DNA from: RUG626 sp051866775
Lineage (GTDB): Bacteria; Bacillota; Clostridia; Oscillospirales; Oscillospiraceae
NCBI GenBank assembly: GCA_051866775.1
Contig: JBJDXR010000045.1
Coordinates: forward strand, 1-25,482
Reading direction: 5' to 3'
DNA length: 25,482 bases
Position 1 is the stretch's first letter; every line of letters begins with the position of its first letter. Below the pieces are notes generated by a model that searched no databases, was not told where the DNA came from, and saw only the letters and a list, made by a program, of their open reading frames with translations. Made by a program: the position numbers and the translations under genes. Shown here piece after piece: positions 1 to 8,290 of the stretch.

Positions 1-67
1 GGTCGTTGGCCGCGAGATCCGCAAGCTCTACAGCTGGAGCGACGAGGACAAGCTTATAAACAACTGA
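1..67 (+). CDS. ilvC: Ketol-acid reductoisomerase, C-terminal end (partial)
   Basis: Only the last 21 codons are present, in the frame beginning at base 2 and ending in TGA at 65-67. The peptide contains VVGREIRKLYSW, which resembles the IlvC C-terminus where a VG(K/E)(E/K)LR..M.W pattern is usual. The gene lies 28 bases before ilvD on the same strand, and ilvC-ilvD adjacency is common in branched-chain amino acid operons. IlvC isomerises and reduces acetolactate to dihydroxyisovalerate, the substrate of the next enzyme. The identification rests on a short tail plus context, so it is moderate; another enzyme of the same pathway is possible. Confidence 0.55.
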   Translation, partial: VVGREIRKLYSWSDEDKLINN

Positions 68-95
68 TTTTCATGTACCGGAAGGAGAAGGCAAG

Positions 96-1760
96 ATGGT
101 CAAGGATACGATAGTGAACGGATTTGAAAACGCCCCGCACCGCTCGCTCTATTACGCGCTGGGTCTTACGGACGAGGAACTAAAACGCCCGCTTATAGGC
201 ATAGTAAGCTCCTATAATGAGATAGTCCCGGGGCACATGAATCTGGATAAGATAACCGAGGCGGTAAAGCTGGGCGTTGCCATGGCTGGGGGAACGCCGA
301 TAGTCTTCCCGGCAATAGCCGTATGCGACGGCATAGCCATGGGCCATGTGGGGATGAAATATTCCCTTGTCACCCGTGACCTTATTGCCGACTCCACCGA
401 GGCCATGGTGATGGCCCACGGCTTTGACGGCCTGGTCATGATACCGAACTGTGATAAAAACGTGCCGGGGCTTTTAATGGCCGCCGCGAGGCTCAATCTG
501 CCGACCGTGTTCGTATCCGGCGGCCCGATGCTTGCCGGACGTGTAGAAGGGCATAAGACTAGCCTTTCAAGCATGTTTGAGGCTGTCGGCAAGTTTGCAG
601 CAGGAAAGATAGACGAGGCCAAGCTCCGTGAGTATGAGCAGAAGACCTGCCCCTCCTGCGGCTCCTGCTCCGGTATGTACACGGCAAATTCCATGAACTG
701 CTTAACCGAAGTTTTGGGTATGGGTCTCAGAGGAAACGGGACTATACCTGCGGCCTACTCCGCCAGGATAGATTTGGCAAAGAGAGCCGGAATGCAGGTT
801 ATGGAGCTTGTGCGCAAAAATATCCGCGCTCTCGACATAATGACCGCGGACGCAATAAAGAACGCCCTGACTGCCGATATGGCTCTGGGGTGCTCTACAA
901 ACTCCATGCTGCACCTGCCGGCCATTGCCAACGAGTGCGGTGTTGAGTTTAACCTGGATATGGCAAACGAGATAAGCGAGAAAACCCCGAACCTGTGCCA
1001 TTTGGCTCCTGCCGGACCTACATATATGGAGGACCTTAACGAGGCTGGCGGCGTATACGCGGTGCTGAAGGAGCTTTCTAAGAAGGGACTTATAAACACC
1101 GGCGTTATGACCTGCACCGGAAAGACGCTGGGAGAGAACATCGAGAGTGCGGAGAACCTTGACAATACGGTCATCCGTGATATCGATAACCCCTACAGCA
1201 AGACCGGAGGCATCGCGGTGCTGTATGGAAATCTTGCCCCAAACGGCTGCGTTGTAAAGCGCAGCGCAGTAGCGCCGGAGATGCTCTCTCACGAAGGCCC
1301 GGCAAAGGTATTTAACAGCGAGGAGGAGGCCATAAAGGTCATCTATGCCGGCGGCATTAAAGCCGGTGACGTAGTGATAATTCGATATGAGGGTCCTGCC
1401 GGCGGACCGGGTATGCGGGAGATGCTCTCGCCCACGTCTGCAATTGCCGGCATGGGACTTGATAAAGAGGTCGCCCTTATAACCGACGGGCGCTTCTCCG
1501 GCGCTACCAGAGGCGCGGCTATCGGCCATGTCTCCCCTGAGGCCGCAGCCGGCGGTACGATTGCCTATGTTCATGATGGGGATATCATATCCATAAATAT
1601 CCCCGAGCACTCCATAACCCTCAAGGTTAGTGACGAGGAGCTTGATAAGAGAAAGCAGAGCGAGAGTATCCTTAAAAAGGACAATATCACCGGATACCTA
1701 AAGCGCTACGCAGCGATGGTTTCTTCCGCCGATAAGGGCGCTATAATCAACATAAAATAA
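96..1760 (+). CDS. ilvD: Dihydroxy-acid dehydratase
   Basis: The 554-residue product has the normal IlvD length. It dehydrates 2,3-dihydroxy-isovalerate and -methylvalerate to the 2-oxo acids that precede valine, leucine and isoleucine. Fe-S signatures are clear: Cys119 in the NCDKN motif and a Cys185/188/191 cluster (CPSCGSCSG), then GCSTNSMLHL and, near the C-terminus, GRFSGATRG. The N-terminal position where [2Fe-2S] members carry a third cysteine (a PCN motif) reads VPGHMN here. The enzyme is therefore probably the oxygen-labile [4Fe-4S] type, which fits an anaerobe (inference). The ATG follows a GAAGGAGAAGG ribosome binding site. It is the first complete gene of the ilv-leu operon, 16 bases before leuC. 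Confidence 0.97.
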   Translation: MVKDTIVNGFENAPHRSLYYALGLTDEELKRPLIGIVSSYNEIVPGHMNLDKITEAVKLGVAMAGGTPIVFPAIAVCDGIAMGHVGMKYSLVTRDLIADSTEAMVMAHGFDGLVMIPNCDKNVPGLLMAAARLNLPTVFVSGGPMLAGRVEGHKTSLSSMFEAVGKFAAGKIDEAKLREYEQKTCPSCGSCSGMYTANSMNCLTEVLGMGLRGNGTIPAAYSARIDLAKRAGMQVMELVRKNIRALDIMTADAIKNALTADMALGCSTNSMLHLPAIANECGVEFNLDMANEISEKTPNLCHLAPAGPTYMEDLNEAGGVYAVLKELSKKGLINTGVMTCTGKTLGENIESAENLDNTVIRDIDNPYSKTGGIAVLYGNLAPNGCVVKRSAVAPEMLSHEGPAKVFNSEEEAIKVIYAGGIKAGDVVIIRYEGPAGGPGMREMLSPTSAIAGMGLDKEVALITDGRFSGATRGAAIGHVSPEAAAGGTIAYVHDGDIISINIPEHSITLKVSDEELDKRKQSESILKKDNITGYLKRYAAMVSSADKGAIINIK

Positions 1761-1776
1761 TAGGAGTTGAAGACTA

Positions 1777-3039
1777 ATGGGAATGACAATGTCTCAGAAG
1801 ATCCTGGCGGCGCACGCGGGACTTGACAAAGTCGAGGCCGGTCAGCTCATACTTGTAAATTTGGACAGGGTTCACGGCAACGATATCACGTCACCTGTGG
1901 CGATAAATGAATTTGCGAAAATGGGTACGGAGAACGTCTTTGACCGGGACAAGGTCACGATGATAATGGACCATTTTGTACCGAACAAGGACATAAAGGC
2001 CGCTGAGCAGTGCAAGGTCTGCCGGGACTTCTGCAATGAGAAGGACATACCCGGCTTTTACGACGTGGGACGCATGGGCATTGAGCACGCGCTTATCCCG
2101 GAAAAGGGGCTTGTGGTTGCCGGGGATGTGACCATAGGCGCCGACTCCCACACCTGTACTTACGGCGCGCTGGGGGCTTTCTCCACCGGCGTCGGCTCAA
2201 CGGACATGGCCTGCGGAATGGCCACCGGCAAGGCGTGGTTCAAGGTCCCGTCCGCGATAAAATTTGTCCTGACCGGAAAGCCGAATAAGTACATATCCGG
2301 AAAGGACGTCATACTGCACATAATCGGAGAGATCGGTGTTGACGGCGCACGCTATAAGTCCATGGAGTTTACCGGCGACGGAGTGAAGTACCTGTCCATG
2401 GCGGACAGGCTCACCATCTGCAATATGGCCATTGAGGCGGGCGGCAAGAACGGAATATTTGAGGTCGACGACGTGACGATGGAGTACCTTAAGGAGCACT
2501 CTGACCGGGAACCTGTCATATATAAAGCCGACGAGGACGCCGAGTACGAGCGCATCGTGACGGTGGATCTCTCCACGCTTAAGTCAACTGTCTCTTTCCC
2601 GCATCTTCCCGAGAATACCCACACCATTGACGAGGTTGGCGATATCAGGATAGACCAGGTGGTGATAGGCTCCTGCACCAACGGCTTATATAAGGACATA
2701 AAAGAGGCTGCCGACATTATCAGAGGTCGCAAGGTCGCCAAGAATGTCCGCGCTATAATAATCCCCGCCACTCAGGAGATCTATTTAAAGAGTATTGAGG
2801 AGGGGCTGGTACGCGACTTCATTGAGGCAGGATGCGTTGTCTCTACGCCTACCTGCGGCCCGTGCCTCGGCGGATATATGGGAGTGCTTGCAAAAGGCGA
2901 GCGCTGTATCTCAACAACAAACCGCAATTTCGTGGGACGCATGGGACATACCGAGTCTGAGGTCTACCTTGCAAGTCCCGCCGTTGCCGCCGCAAGCGCT
3001 ATTGCGGGAAAAATTGCCGGTCCTGAGGAGGTGCTCTGA
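1777..3039 (+). CDS. leuC: 3-isopropylmalate dehydratase, large subunit
   Basis: The 420-residue protein belongs to the short aconitase-type LeuC/HacA large subunits found in clostridia and archaea, as opposed to the roughly 465-residue enterobacterial form. It isomerises 2- to 3-isopropylmalate in leucine synthesis together with LeuD. The [4Fe-4S] ligands are recognisable as Cys300 in GSCTNG and Cys360/Cys363 in TCGPCLGG, followed by the conserved NRNFVGRMG segment. ADSHTCTYG near residue 130 is a further family motif. TAGGAG lies upstream of the ATG; a second ATG three codons later is also possible. The stop shares one base with the start of leuD, indicating translational coupling of the two subunits. 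A homoaconitase-like substrate range cannot be excluded, but the leuD-leuB context argues for leucine. Confidence 0.95.
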   Translation: MGMTMSQKILAAHAGLDKVEAGQLILVNLDRVHGNDITSPVAINEFAKMGTENVFDRDKVTMIMDHFVPNKDIKAAEQCKVCRDFCNEKDIPGFYDVGRMGIEHALIPEKGLVVAGDVTIGADSHTCTYGALGAFSTGVGSTDMACGMATGKAWFKVPSAIKFVLTGKPNKYISGKDVILHIIGEIGVDGARYKSMEFTGDGVKYLSMADRLTICNMAIEAGGKNGIFEVDDVTMEYLKEHSDREPVIYKADEDAEYERIVTVDLSTLKSTVSFPHLPENTHTIDEVGDIRIDQVVIGSCTNGLYKDIKEAADIIRGRKVAKNVRAIIIPATQEIYLKSIEEGLVRDFIEAGCVVSTPTCGPCLGGYMGVLAKGERCISTTNRNFVGRMGHTESEVYLASPAVAAASAIAGKIAGPEEVL

Positions 3040-3533
3040 TGATTAAAGAAGGAAACGCCATTAAATACGGCGACAATGTTGATACTGACGTCATAATCCC
3101 CGCGAGATACTTAAACACCAGCGATCCAAAGGAGCTGGCAATGCACTGCATGGAGGACATAGACAAGACCTTTGCCTCCCGCAAAAAGGACGGGGATATC
3201 ATGATAGGCGGGGAGAACTTCGGCTGCGGCTCCTCCCGTGAGCACGCGCCTATAGCAATAAAGGCCAGCGGTATATCCCTTGTTATCGCAAAGAGCTTTG
3301 CCCGTATCTTCTACCGCAACGCAATAAACATCGGCCTTGCTATCGTTGAGTGCCCTGAGGCGGCTGAAAAAATTGCTGACGGCGACGTCGTTGAAGCTGA
3401 CATGGACACCGGAATTATAACCGATAAGACCACCGGCGAGACCTTTAAGGCCGAGCCGTTCCCTGAGTTTATCCAGAACATAATAAACGCGGGCGGACTT
3501 GTGGAGTCTATCAGAAACGGACTCATAAAGTGA
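3039..3533 (+). CDS. leuD: 3-isopropylmalate dehydratase, small subunit
   Basis: The 164-residue swivel subunit completes the LeuCD isomerase. Diagnostic motifs are GENFGCGSSREHAP around residues 58-71, which shapes the substrate pocket, and FYRNAINIGL near residue 95, a standard small-subunit signature. The length matches the short clostridial/archaeal LeuD that pairs with 420-residue LeuC proteins. The ATG overlaps the leuC stop in a TGATG arrangement, and the GAGGAG for ribosome binding lies inside the end of leuC, so the subunits are probably made in a fixed ratio. leuB follows after 13 bases. No anomalies were seen. Confidence 0.96.
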   Translation: MIKEGNAIKYGDNVDTDVIIPARYLNTSDPKELAMHCMEDIDKTFASRKKDGDIMIGGENFGCGSSREHAPIAIKASGISLVIAKSFARIFYRNAINIGLAIVECPEAAEKIADGDVVEADMDTGIITDKTTGETFKAEPFPEFIQNIINAGGLVESIRNGLIK

Positions 3534-3546
3534 GCGGAGGCGCGAG

Positions 3547-4620
3547 ATGACATATAACATAGCACTTTTAAGGGGCGACGGAATAGGTCCCGAGATTGTT
3601 GACAGCGCCGTAAGAGTTCTTGAGGTTATCGGGAAGAAATACGGCCATGAGTTTAAATTTACGCCTTACCTGATCGGCGGAGCGGCCTTAGATGCCTGCG
3701 GCGAGCCGCTTCCCAAGGAGACTGTAGACGGCTGCCTCAGCTCCGACAGCGTGCTTCTGGGCGCTGTGGGCGGTCCAAAGTGGGACACCCTGCCGGGAGA
3801 TAAGCGCCCGGAGAAGGCGCTTTTGGGGATACGTTCGGCTCTTGGACTTTTTACTAACCTGAGACCTGCCAAGCTCTATCCCGCGCTCAGCGGGGACTGC
3901 CCGTTGAGACCCGACATCGTCAAGGACGGTTTTGACATTATGATAGTCCGCGAGCTTACAGGCGGAATATATTTCGGCGACCGTGGCTACCGTGAGGGAA
4001 AATACGGCGAGGAAGCATATGATACCGAGTGCTACAGCCGATTTGAGATCGAGCGCATAGCCAGGGTGGCCTTTGAGACGGCTAAAAAGCGCCGGGGCAA
4101 GGTAATAAGCATCGACAAGGCAAACGTCCTTGAGACCTCCCGCCTTTGGAGAAAGACCGTACATGAGGTGGCGGCAGACTTCGAGGGCGTTGAATGTACC
4201 GATATGCTGGTGGACAACGCCGCCATGCAGCTTGTGAAGAATCCCGCCCAGTTTGACGTTGTCGTCACATCCAATATGTTCGGCGACATTCTCTCGGACG
4301 AGGCCTCCCAAATAACCGGTTCTATCGGTATGCTGCCGTCGGCATCGCTTAACGAGACCACCCGCGGCATGTACGAGCCTATACACGGCTCTGCGCCTGA
4401 CATCGCCGGAAAGGGCATAGCGAATCCGATAGCAACTATTCTGTCTGCGGCAATGATGCTCCGTTACTCCTTCTCACTTATGGAGGAGGCCGACTGCATT
4501 GAAAAGGCCGTCGACGCCGTACTTAACGACGGACTGCGTACGGCTGATATCGTTGGAGACAGCGGAAAAACGCCGATTTCCACAACGCAGATGACGGATG
4601 AGATAATAAAGAGGATGTAA
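3547..4620 (+). CDS. leuB: 3-isopropylmalate dehydrogenase
   Basis: The 357-residue protein has the usual LeuB length. It oxidises and decarboxylates 3-isopropylmalate to 2-oxoisocaproate using NAD+. Visible signatures are the N-terminal LLRGDGIGPEIV, LGAVGGPKWD, the RELTGGIYFG catalytic loop, the DKANVLE segment, and the metal/substrate motif SNMFGDILSDEASQITGS followed by PIHGSAPDIAGK. GGAGG precedes the ATG by a normal distance. It is the last canonical leucine gene of the operon and is followed after 22 bases by the DUF815 ATPase. Tartrate or isocitrate dehydrogenase is excluded by the LeuB-type loop and the gene order. Confidence 0.97.
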   Translation: MTYNIALLRGDGIGPEIVDSAVRVLEVIGKKYGHEFKFTPYLIGGAALDACGEPLPKETVDGCLSSDSVLLGAVGGPKWDTLPGDKRPEKALLGIRSALGLFTNLRPAKLYPALSGDCPLRPDIVKDGFDIMIVRELTGGIYFGDRGYREGKYGEEAYDTECYSRFEIERIARVAFETAKKRRGKVISIDKANVLETSRLWRKTVHEVAADFEGVECTDMLVDNAAMQLVKNPAQFDVVVTSNMFGDILSDEASQITGSIGMLPSASLNETTRGMYEPIHGSAPDIAGKGIANPIATILSAAMMLRYSFSLMEEADCIEKAVDAVLNDGLRTADIVGDSGKTPISTTQMTDEIIKRM

Positions 4621-4642
4621 TTAAACCCGCGAGGTGATCGAA

Positions 4643-5848
4643 TTGCTTAGTGATCTTGAGAATGCTGCGGCGATGCTTGACTCTATAGTTGTGTTCCGCG
4701 GCGTCAGAAACGGCAGCGTGCTCTGTGCGCTTAAGGACTTCTTCGAGGAAGATGGAGATTTAAGCCGGCGCGTCAGTAAATATACCGCGTTTGTGTCCGC
4801 GCTTTTTGAGCACGGCTATAACTTCAGCCGTTACCTGCTGGATGCCGCTGCAGAGGACGGAAACGCGTATGTAATGCTGCGTTCAAAGGGCGAGGAGATC
4901 CCGCAGGTGCTTGAAGAATGTGTAAGGGGGGAGCTTTCTGTTTTTCAGAAGCTCTCCGATATTTCGCCGTCGGAGCTTGCAGCGTTCACAGGCTACAAGG
5001 GCTATCTACCCACCTTCGAGACCTCAAAGCTCGATTTCGCCGCCGAATATGAAAAGAGGATATCTGAGATAAGAACCACCGGCTACGGGATCTATGCGAA
5101 GAATGTTATGTTCCGCGTGAAGGACGGGGAGATAGTGCCTGTCAGGTCTCCGGACAAGACTGACGTCAAAAATCTCATCGGCTATGAGCGGGAGAGAGGC
5201 CTGCTTATCGACAATACCGCTGCGCTCATCGCCGGCAGGCCCGCGGCAAACACGCTCCTGTGCGGAGATGCGGGAACGGGAAAATCCTCCTCTGTCAAGG
5301 CAGTGGTGAATATGTTTGCTCCTCAGGGCGTCCGGCTCATTGAGGTGAGCAAGGAGCAGCTCCGGGAGATCCCCTCCATCATGGAGCATCTGCGGGATAA
5401 TCCGCTCAAGTTTATCATTTTCATAGATGACCTATCTTTCAATAAAAACGACGATAACTTCAGCGCCCTCAAGGCCATACTTGAAGGCTCCGCATCGGTA
5501 AAAGCGGCCAACACCGTGATTTACGCCACCAGCAACAGGCGGCATCTGGTGAAGGAGACGTTTGGGGACCGGGACGGGGATGATGTACACCGCAACGACA
5601 CGATGCAGGAGCTCCTGTCGCTTTCGGAGAGGTTTGGACTCACGATACTCTTTACGAGGCCCTCAAAGACGCTGTATCTTGAGATAGTTCATGAGCTGTG
5701 TAAGGCGAAGGGCATCAAGATGGATGAGGGAGAGCTTGACATAAAGGCTGCGGCCTTTGCCCTACGCCGGGGAGGGGCCTCCCCGCGGGCTGCGGAGCAG
5801 TTTACCGACAGCCTGCTGACAGGCAAATACTTGGAGGAACAGAATTGA
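4643..5848 (+). CDS. DUF815 family AAA+-type ATPase
   Basis: The product is 401 residues if translation starts at TTG 4643. An in-frame GTG lies at 4634 but is itself part of GAGGTGATC, a long match to the anti-Shine-Dalgarno sequence, with the GAGG core 8 bases before the TTG; I therefore prefer the TTG. Family features are Walker A GDAGTGKS at residues 208-215, Walker B IIFIDDLSF, a sensor-like ATSNRRHLV, and the DRDGDDVHRNDTMQELLSLSERFG region typical of DUF815 (only motif core cited). The N-terminal 180 residues are helical without a known domain. It is a cytosolic ATPase of unknown biological role. It sits between leuB and ilvA, and its stop overlaps the ilvA start, so it is co-transcribed with amino acid genes for no obvious reason. 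Confidence 0.88.
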   Translation: MLSDLENAAAMLDSIVVFRGVRNGSVLCALKDFFEEDGDLSRRVSKYTAFVSALFEHGYNFSRYLLDAAAEDGNAYVMLRSKGEEIPQVLEECVRGELSVFQKLSDISPSELAAFTGYKGYLPTFETSKLDFAAEYEKRISEIRTTGYGIYAKNVMFRVKDGEIVPVRSPDKTDVKNLIGYERERGLLIDNTAALIAGRPAANTLLCGDAGTGKSSSVKAVVNMFAPQGVRLIEVSKEQLREIPSIMEHLRDNPLKFIIFIDDLSFNKNDDNFSALKAILEGSASVKAANTVIYATSNRRHLVKETFGDRDGDDVHRNDTMQELLSLSERFGLTILFTRPSKTLYLEIVHELCKAKGIKMDEGELDIKAAAFALRRGGASPRAAEQFTDSLLTGKYLEEQN

Positions 5849-7044
5849 TAACACTAGATAAGATATATCACGCAAGGTACGTCCTAAAGGATGTGATCCG
5901 TTCCACAGACGTGATATATGCACCGCATATAAATGAGAATTCACAGGTATATTTAAAAACGGAGAACCTTCAGATAACCGGCTCCTTTAAGGTTCGCGGG
6001 GCATATTACAAGATGTCGCAGCTCAGCGACGAGGAGAAGGCAAGAGGAGTCGTGGCCTGCTCCGCGGGGAACCACGCCCAGGGAGTGGCGCTGGCGGCGC
6101 AGAAGGCCGGTATAAAGGCCACGATCTGTCTGCCTGACGGAGCACCGATATCCAAGGTCGAGGCCACAAAGAGCTACGGCGCGGATGTGTGCCTGGTCGA
6201 GGGCGTGTACGACGACGCATACGAGATGGCCCTTAAGCTTCGCGACGAGAAGGGCTATACCTTTATCCACCCGTTTGATGACGAGCTTGTGATAGAGGGA
6301 CAGGGTACCATTGGGCTTGAGCTGTGTGAACAGATACCCGATATGGACGCCGTCATAGTACCGATCGGCGGGGGAGGACTTATATCAGGCGTGGCGTTTG
6401 CGATAAAGTCCCTTAACCCTGAGGTGAAGGTCTACGGTGTTCAGGCCGCAGGCGCAGCGTCGATGCTGAATGCCCGCAGGGATGGACACGTTGAGACTCT
6501 TGACAGCGTATCCACCATGGCGGACGGCATTGCCGTTAAAACGCCGGGAGAGAACACGTTTGATATTTGCAGCAAGTATGTTGACAATATAGTTACTGTT
6601 ACGGATGACGAGATCTCCGCGGCTATCCTAGCGCTTATGGAGCAGCAGAAGCTTGTGACTGAGGGCGCGGGTGCTGCTGCGGTCGCGGCGGCAATGTTTA
6701 ATAAAGTGCCAATAGAGGGCAAAAAGGCCGTTTGTATCCTCTCAGGCGGCAACATCGACGTTACCATCCTGTCACGCGTCATAAAACGCGGACTTTTGAT
6801 GTCGGGACGGCGCTGCCAGCTGACTATTGAGCTTATAGACAAGCCGGGTCAGCTTGAGGCAGTATCCAGAATAATAGCCAGAGCCGGTGGAAACGTAGTC
6901 TCCGTCCACCACGAGCGCGCCAACGAGGGCAGTGATGTTAACGGCTGTTACCTGCGCCTCGAGCTTGAGACGCGCAACTTTGAACACATAACCCAGATAA
7001 GGGATGCCCTCACTTGTCAGGGCTTCTCGATTATAAACCAGTAA
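5845..7044 (+). CDS. ilvA: Threonine ammonia-lyase with ACT domain
   Basis: The 399-residue PLP enzyme deaminates threonine to 2-oxobutanoate, the first step specific to isoleucine. The PLP lysine is Lys49 in GSFKVRGAYYKM. The phosphate-binding GGGGLISG loop and the C-terminal Ser-Gly-Gly-Asn motif (LSGGNID) are present. A single ACT domain occupies about residues 322-399 (QLTIELIDKPGQL, then GNVVSVHHER), so this is the short regulated class, unlike the E. coli biosynthetic enzyme with a longer regulatory tail. Translation starts at TTG 5845, overlapping the upstream stop as TTGA, with GGAGG at 5833-5837. Position in the ilv-leu operon and ridA next door support a biosynthetic role. Effector identity is unknown; isoleucine or valine is likely. 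Confidence 0.95.
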   Translation: MITLDKIYHARYVLKDVIRSTDVIYAPHINENSQVYLKTENLQITGSFKVRGAYYKMSQLSDEEKARGVVACSAGNHAQGVALAAQKAGIKATICLPDGAPISKVEATKSYGADVCLVEGVYDDAYEMALKLRDEKGYTFIHPFDDELVIEGQGTIGLELCEQIPDMDAVIVPIGGGGLISGVAFAIKSLNPEVKVYGVQAAGAASMLNARRDGHVETLDSVSTMADGIAVKTPGENTFDICSKYVDNIVTVTDDEISAAILALMEQQKLVTEGAGAAAVAAAMFNKVPIEGKKAVCILSGGNIDVTILSRVIKRGLLMSGRRCQLTIELIDKPGQLEAVSRIIARAGGNVVSVHHERANEGSDVNGCYLRLELETRNFEHITQIRDALTCQGFSIINQ

Positions 7045-7062
7045 TTTAAAGGAGAAATTAAA

Positions 7063-7443
7063 ATGGCACAAAAGGTATTCACAGAGACAGCGCCCGCGGC
7101 AATCGGTCCATATTCACAGGCGATGTGCGCCGGAGGCTTTGTTTTTACATCGGGCCAGATACCCATTAACCCCGCCACCGGCAACATAGATGGGGCCGAT
7201 ATCACCGCACAGGCTGAGCAGGTCATGAAGAACCTGACTGAGGTCCTGAAGGCCGCAGGCTCCTCCTGTGAGAAGGCCGTCAAGACGCTCTGCTTCCTTG
7301 CGGATATGGGCGATTTTGGAAAGTTCAACGAGGTTTACGCGAAGTATTTCACGGGCAACCCCGCAAGAAGCTGCGTTGCAGTTAAGGAGCTTCCTAAGGG
7401 AGCGCTTGTCGAGGTCGAAGTCGTCGCGGAAATAAGCGAATAA
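7063..7443 (+). CDS. ridA: RidA family reactive intermediate deaminase
   Basis: The 126-residue protein has the exact size and motifs of RidA (YjgF/YER057c/UK114). These are the N-terminal AIGPYSQA, the FTSGQIP strand, and the conserved arginine Arg102 in NPARSCVAVKELPKGALVEVE, which binds the carboxylate of the substrate (motif described; key residue Arg102). RidA hydrolyses the 2-aminoacrylate and 2-aminocrotonate released by threonine/serine dehydratases, protecting PLP enzymes. Its place 18 bases after ilvA matches that role precisely. The start has AAAGGAGA upstream. It is the last gene of the operon, with an intrinsic terminator 5 bases downstream. Confidence 0.95.
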   Translation: MAQKVFTETAPAAIGPYSQAMCAGGFVFTSGQIPINPATGNIDGADITAQAEQVMKNLTEVLKAAGSSCEKAVKTLCFLADMGDFGKFNEVYAKYFTGNPARSCVAVKELPKGALVEVEVVAEISE

Positions 7444-7448
7444 GGCAC

Positions 7449-7480
7449 GGGCCCCCGTCACAGGACGGGGGCCCATTTTT
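7449..7480 (+). terminator. Intrinsic terminator of the ilv-leu-ridA operon
   Basis: An 11-bp perfect stem (GGGCCCCCGTC at 7449-7459 with GACGGGGGCCC at 7464-7474), a 4-base ACAG loop and a TTTTT run at 7476-7480 follow directly after ridA. It is very GC-rich and should be efficient. Confidence 0.95.
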
Positions 7481-7563
7481 GTCGGGCGGTTGCGATTTCT
7501 ATGGAAGTGACGGCAAAATTGCAGTACAATAGAGTAAAAAAGAGAAGAGAGGATGGAACCGTT

Positions 7564-8169
7564 ATGCACGGCTTATTCAAAGAGATGAAAAGGCAGGCGG
7601 ACAGGCAGCTGGCCGGGCGCCGGTACAAACGGGACGCGGAGGACCGCATTGTGGTGGACATGACCGTGCAGGATGACAGCGAATTTCTGTCCGTCTTTTC
7701 CGAGGGCGAGACGCCCGTCATCAGCATGGAGGTGGCGGATTTTATTGAGAGCCGCACACGCTCACTCCCGCCGCAGGAGCCGCTGACCCTGCGAATACAC
7801 AGCGACTGCATCGACGACCGGGAGAAACAGCTCTATGCGGCCGCCGTTCGGGAGTATTACACGGAGCGGTACGCCGCCAACAGGCAGGAGCTGCGGCGGA
7901 ACCGGGTGATCGCCGCCTTCCTGCTGCTCGCAGGGGTGCTGGTGCTATCTGCCGCACTGTGGCTAGGGGACAGGGTGGACAACGCCGTGTGGGCGGAGGT
8001 TATCGATATCGTTGCATGGGTCCTGCTGTGGGAGGCCGCCGACATCAGCCTTCTGGAGAACCGAACCCTGCGGTGGAAGGAGAAGCGGTATCTCTCCTGC
8101 ACGGCTATCAGGATGGAGTATGTACCTCTTTTGCAGGGAGGCCCCGAGGCGGCGGAGGACAGATTATGA
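7564..8169 (+). CDS. Hypothetical two-helix membrane protein
   Basis: The product is 201 residues from ATG 7564, which has AGAGAGG about 12 bases upstream. The frame is open back to 7501, but a TACAAT -10-like element at 7524-7529 lies inside that extension, so the shorter start is preferred. The N-terminal 110 residues are charged and soluble (an Arg/Lys-rich start and a cluster of acidic residues). Two hydrophobic segments follow at about residues 115-135 and 143-163, then a basic C-terminal tail. I recognise no named family; similar architecture occurs in unnamed Firmicute proteins. It uses almost no ATA codons and is more GC-rich than the genes around it, which hints at a different origin. 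It stands alone between a strong terminator and a phosphatase gene. Confidence 0.7.
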   Translation: MHGLFKEMKRQADRQLAGRRYKRDAEDRIVVDMTVQDDSEFLSVFSEGETPVISMEVADFIESRTRSLPPQEPLTLRIHSDCIDDREKQLYAAAVREYYTERYAANRQELRRNRVIAAFLLLAGVLVLSAALWLGDRVDNAVWAEVIDIVAWVLLWEAADISLLENRTLRWKEKRYLSCTAIRMEYVPLLQGGPEAAEDRL

Positions 8170-8290
8170 TGAAAATACGGAGCACTTTTCCAGAAACTTC
8201 GTGATAATATTCGTAACTACAGCACCTAATTGTGCGAAATGAAATGAACAATAATAAAATCGATGAACAGTCATAAGAGGAGTTTAAAAT

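Noticed and set aside
702..1610. 302-codon open frame on the minus strand within ilvD
   Set aside because: It is fully antisense to a clear IlvD, has no ribosome binding site or recognisable family, and is a product of the codon bias of the real gene.
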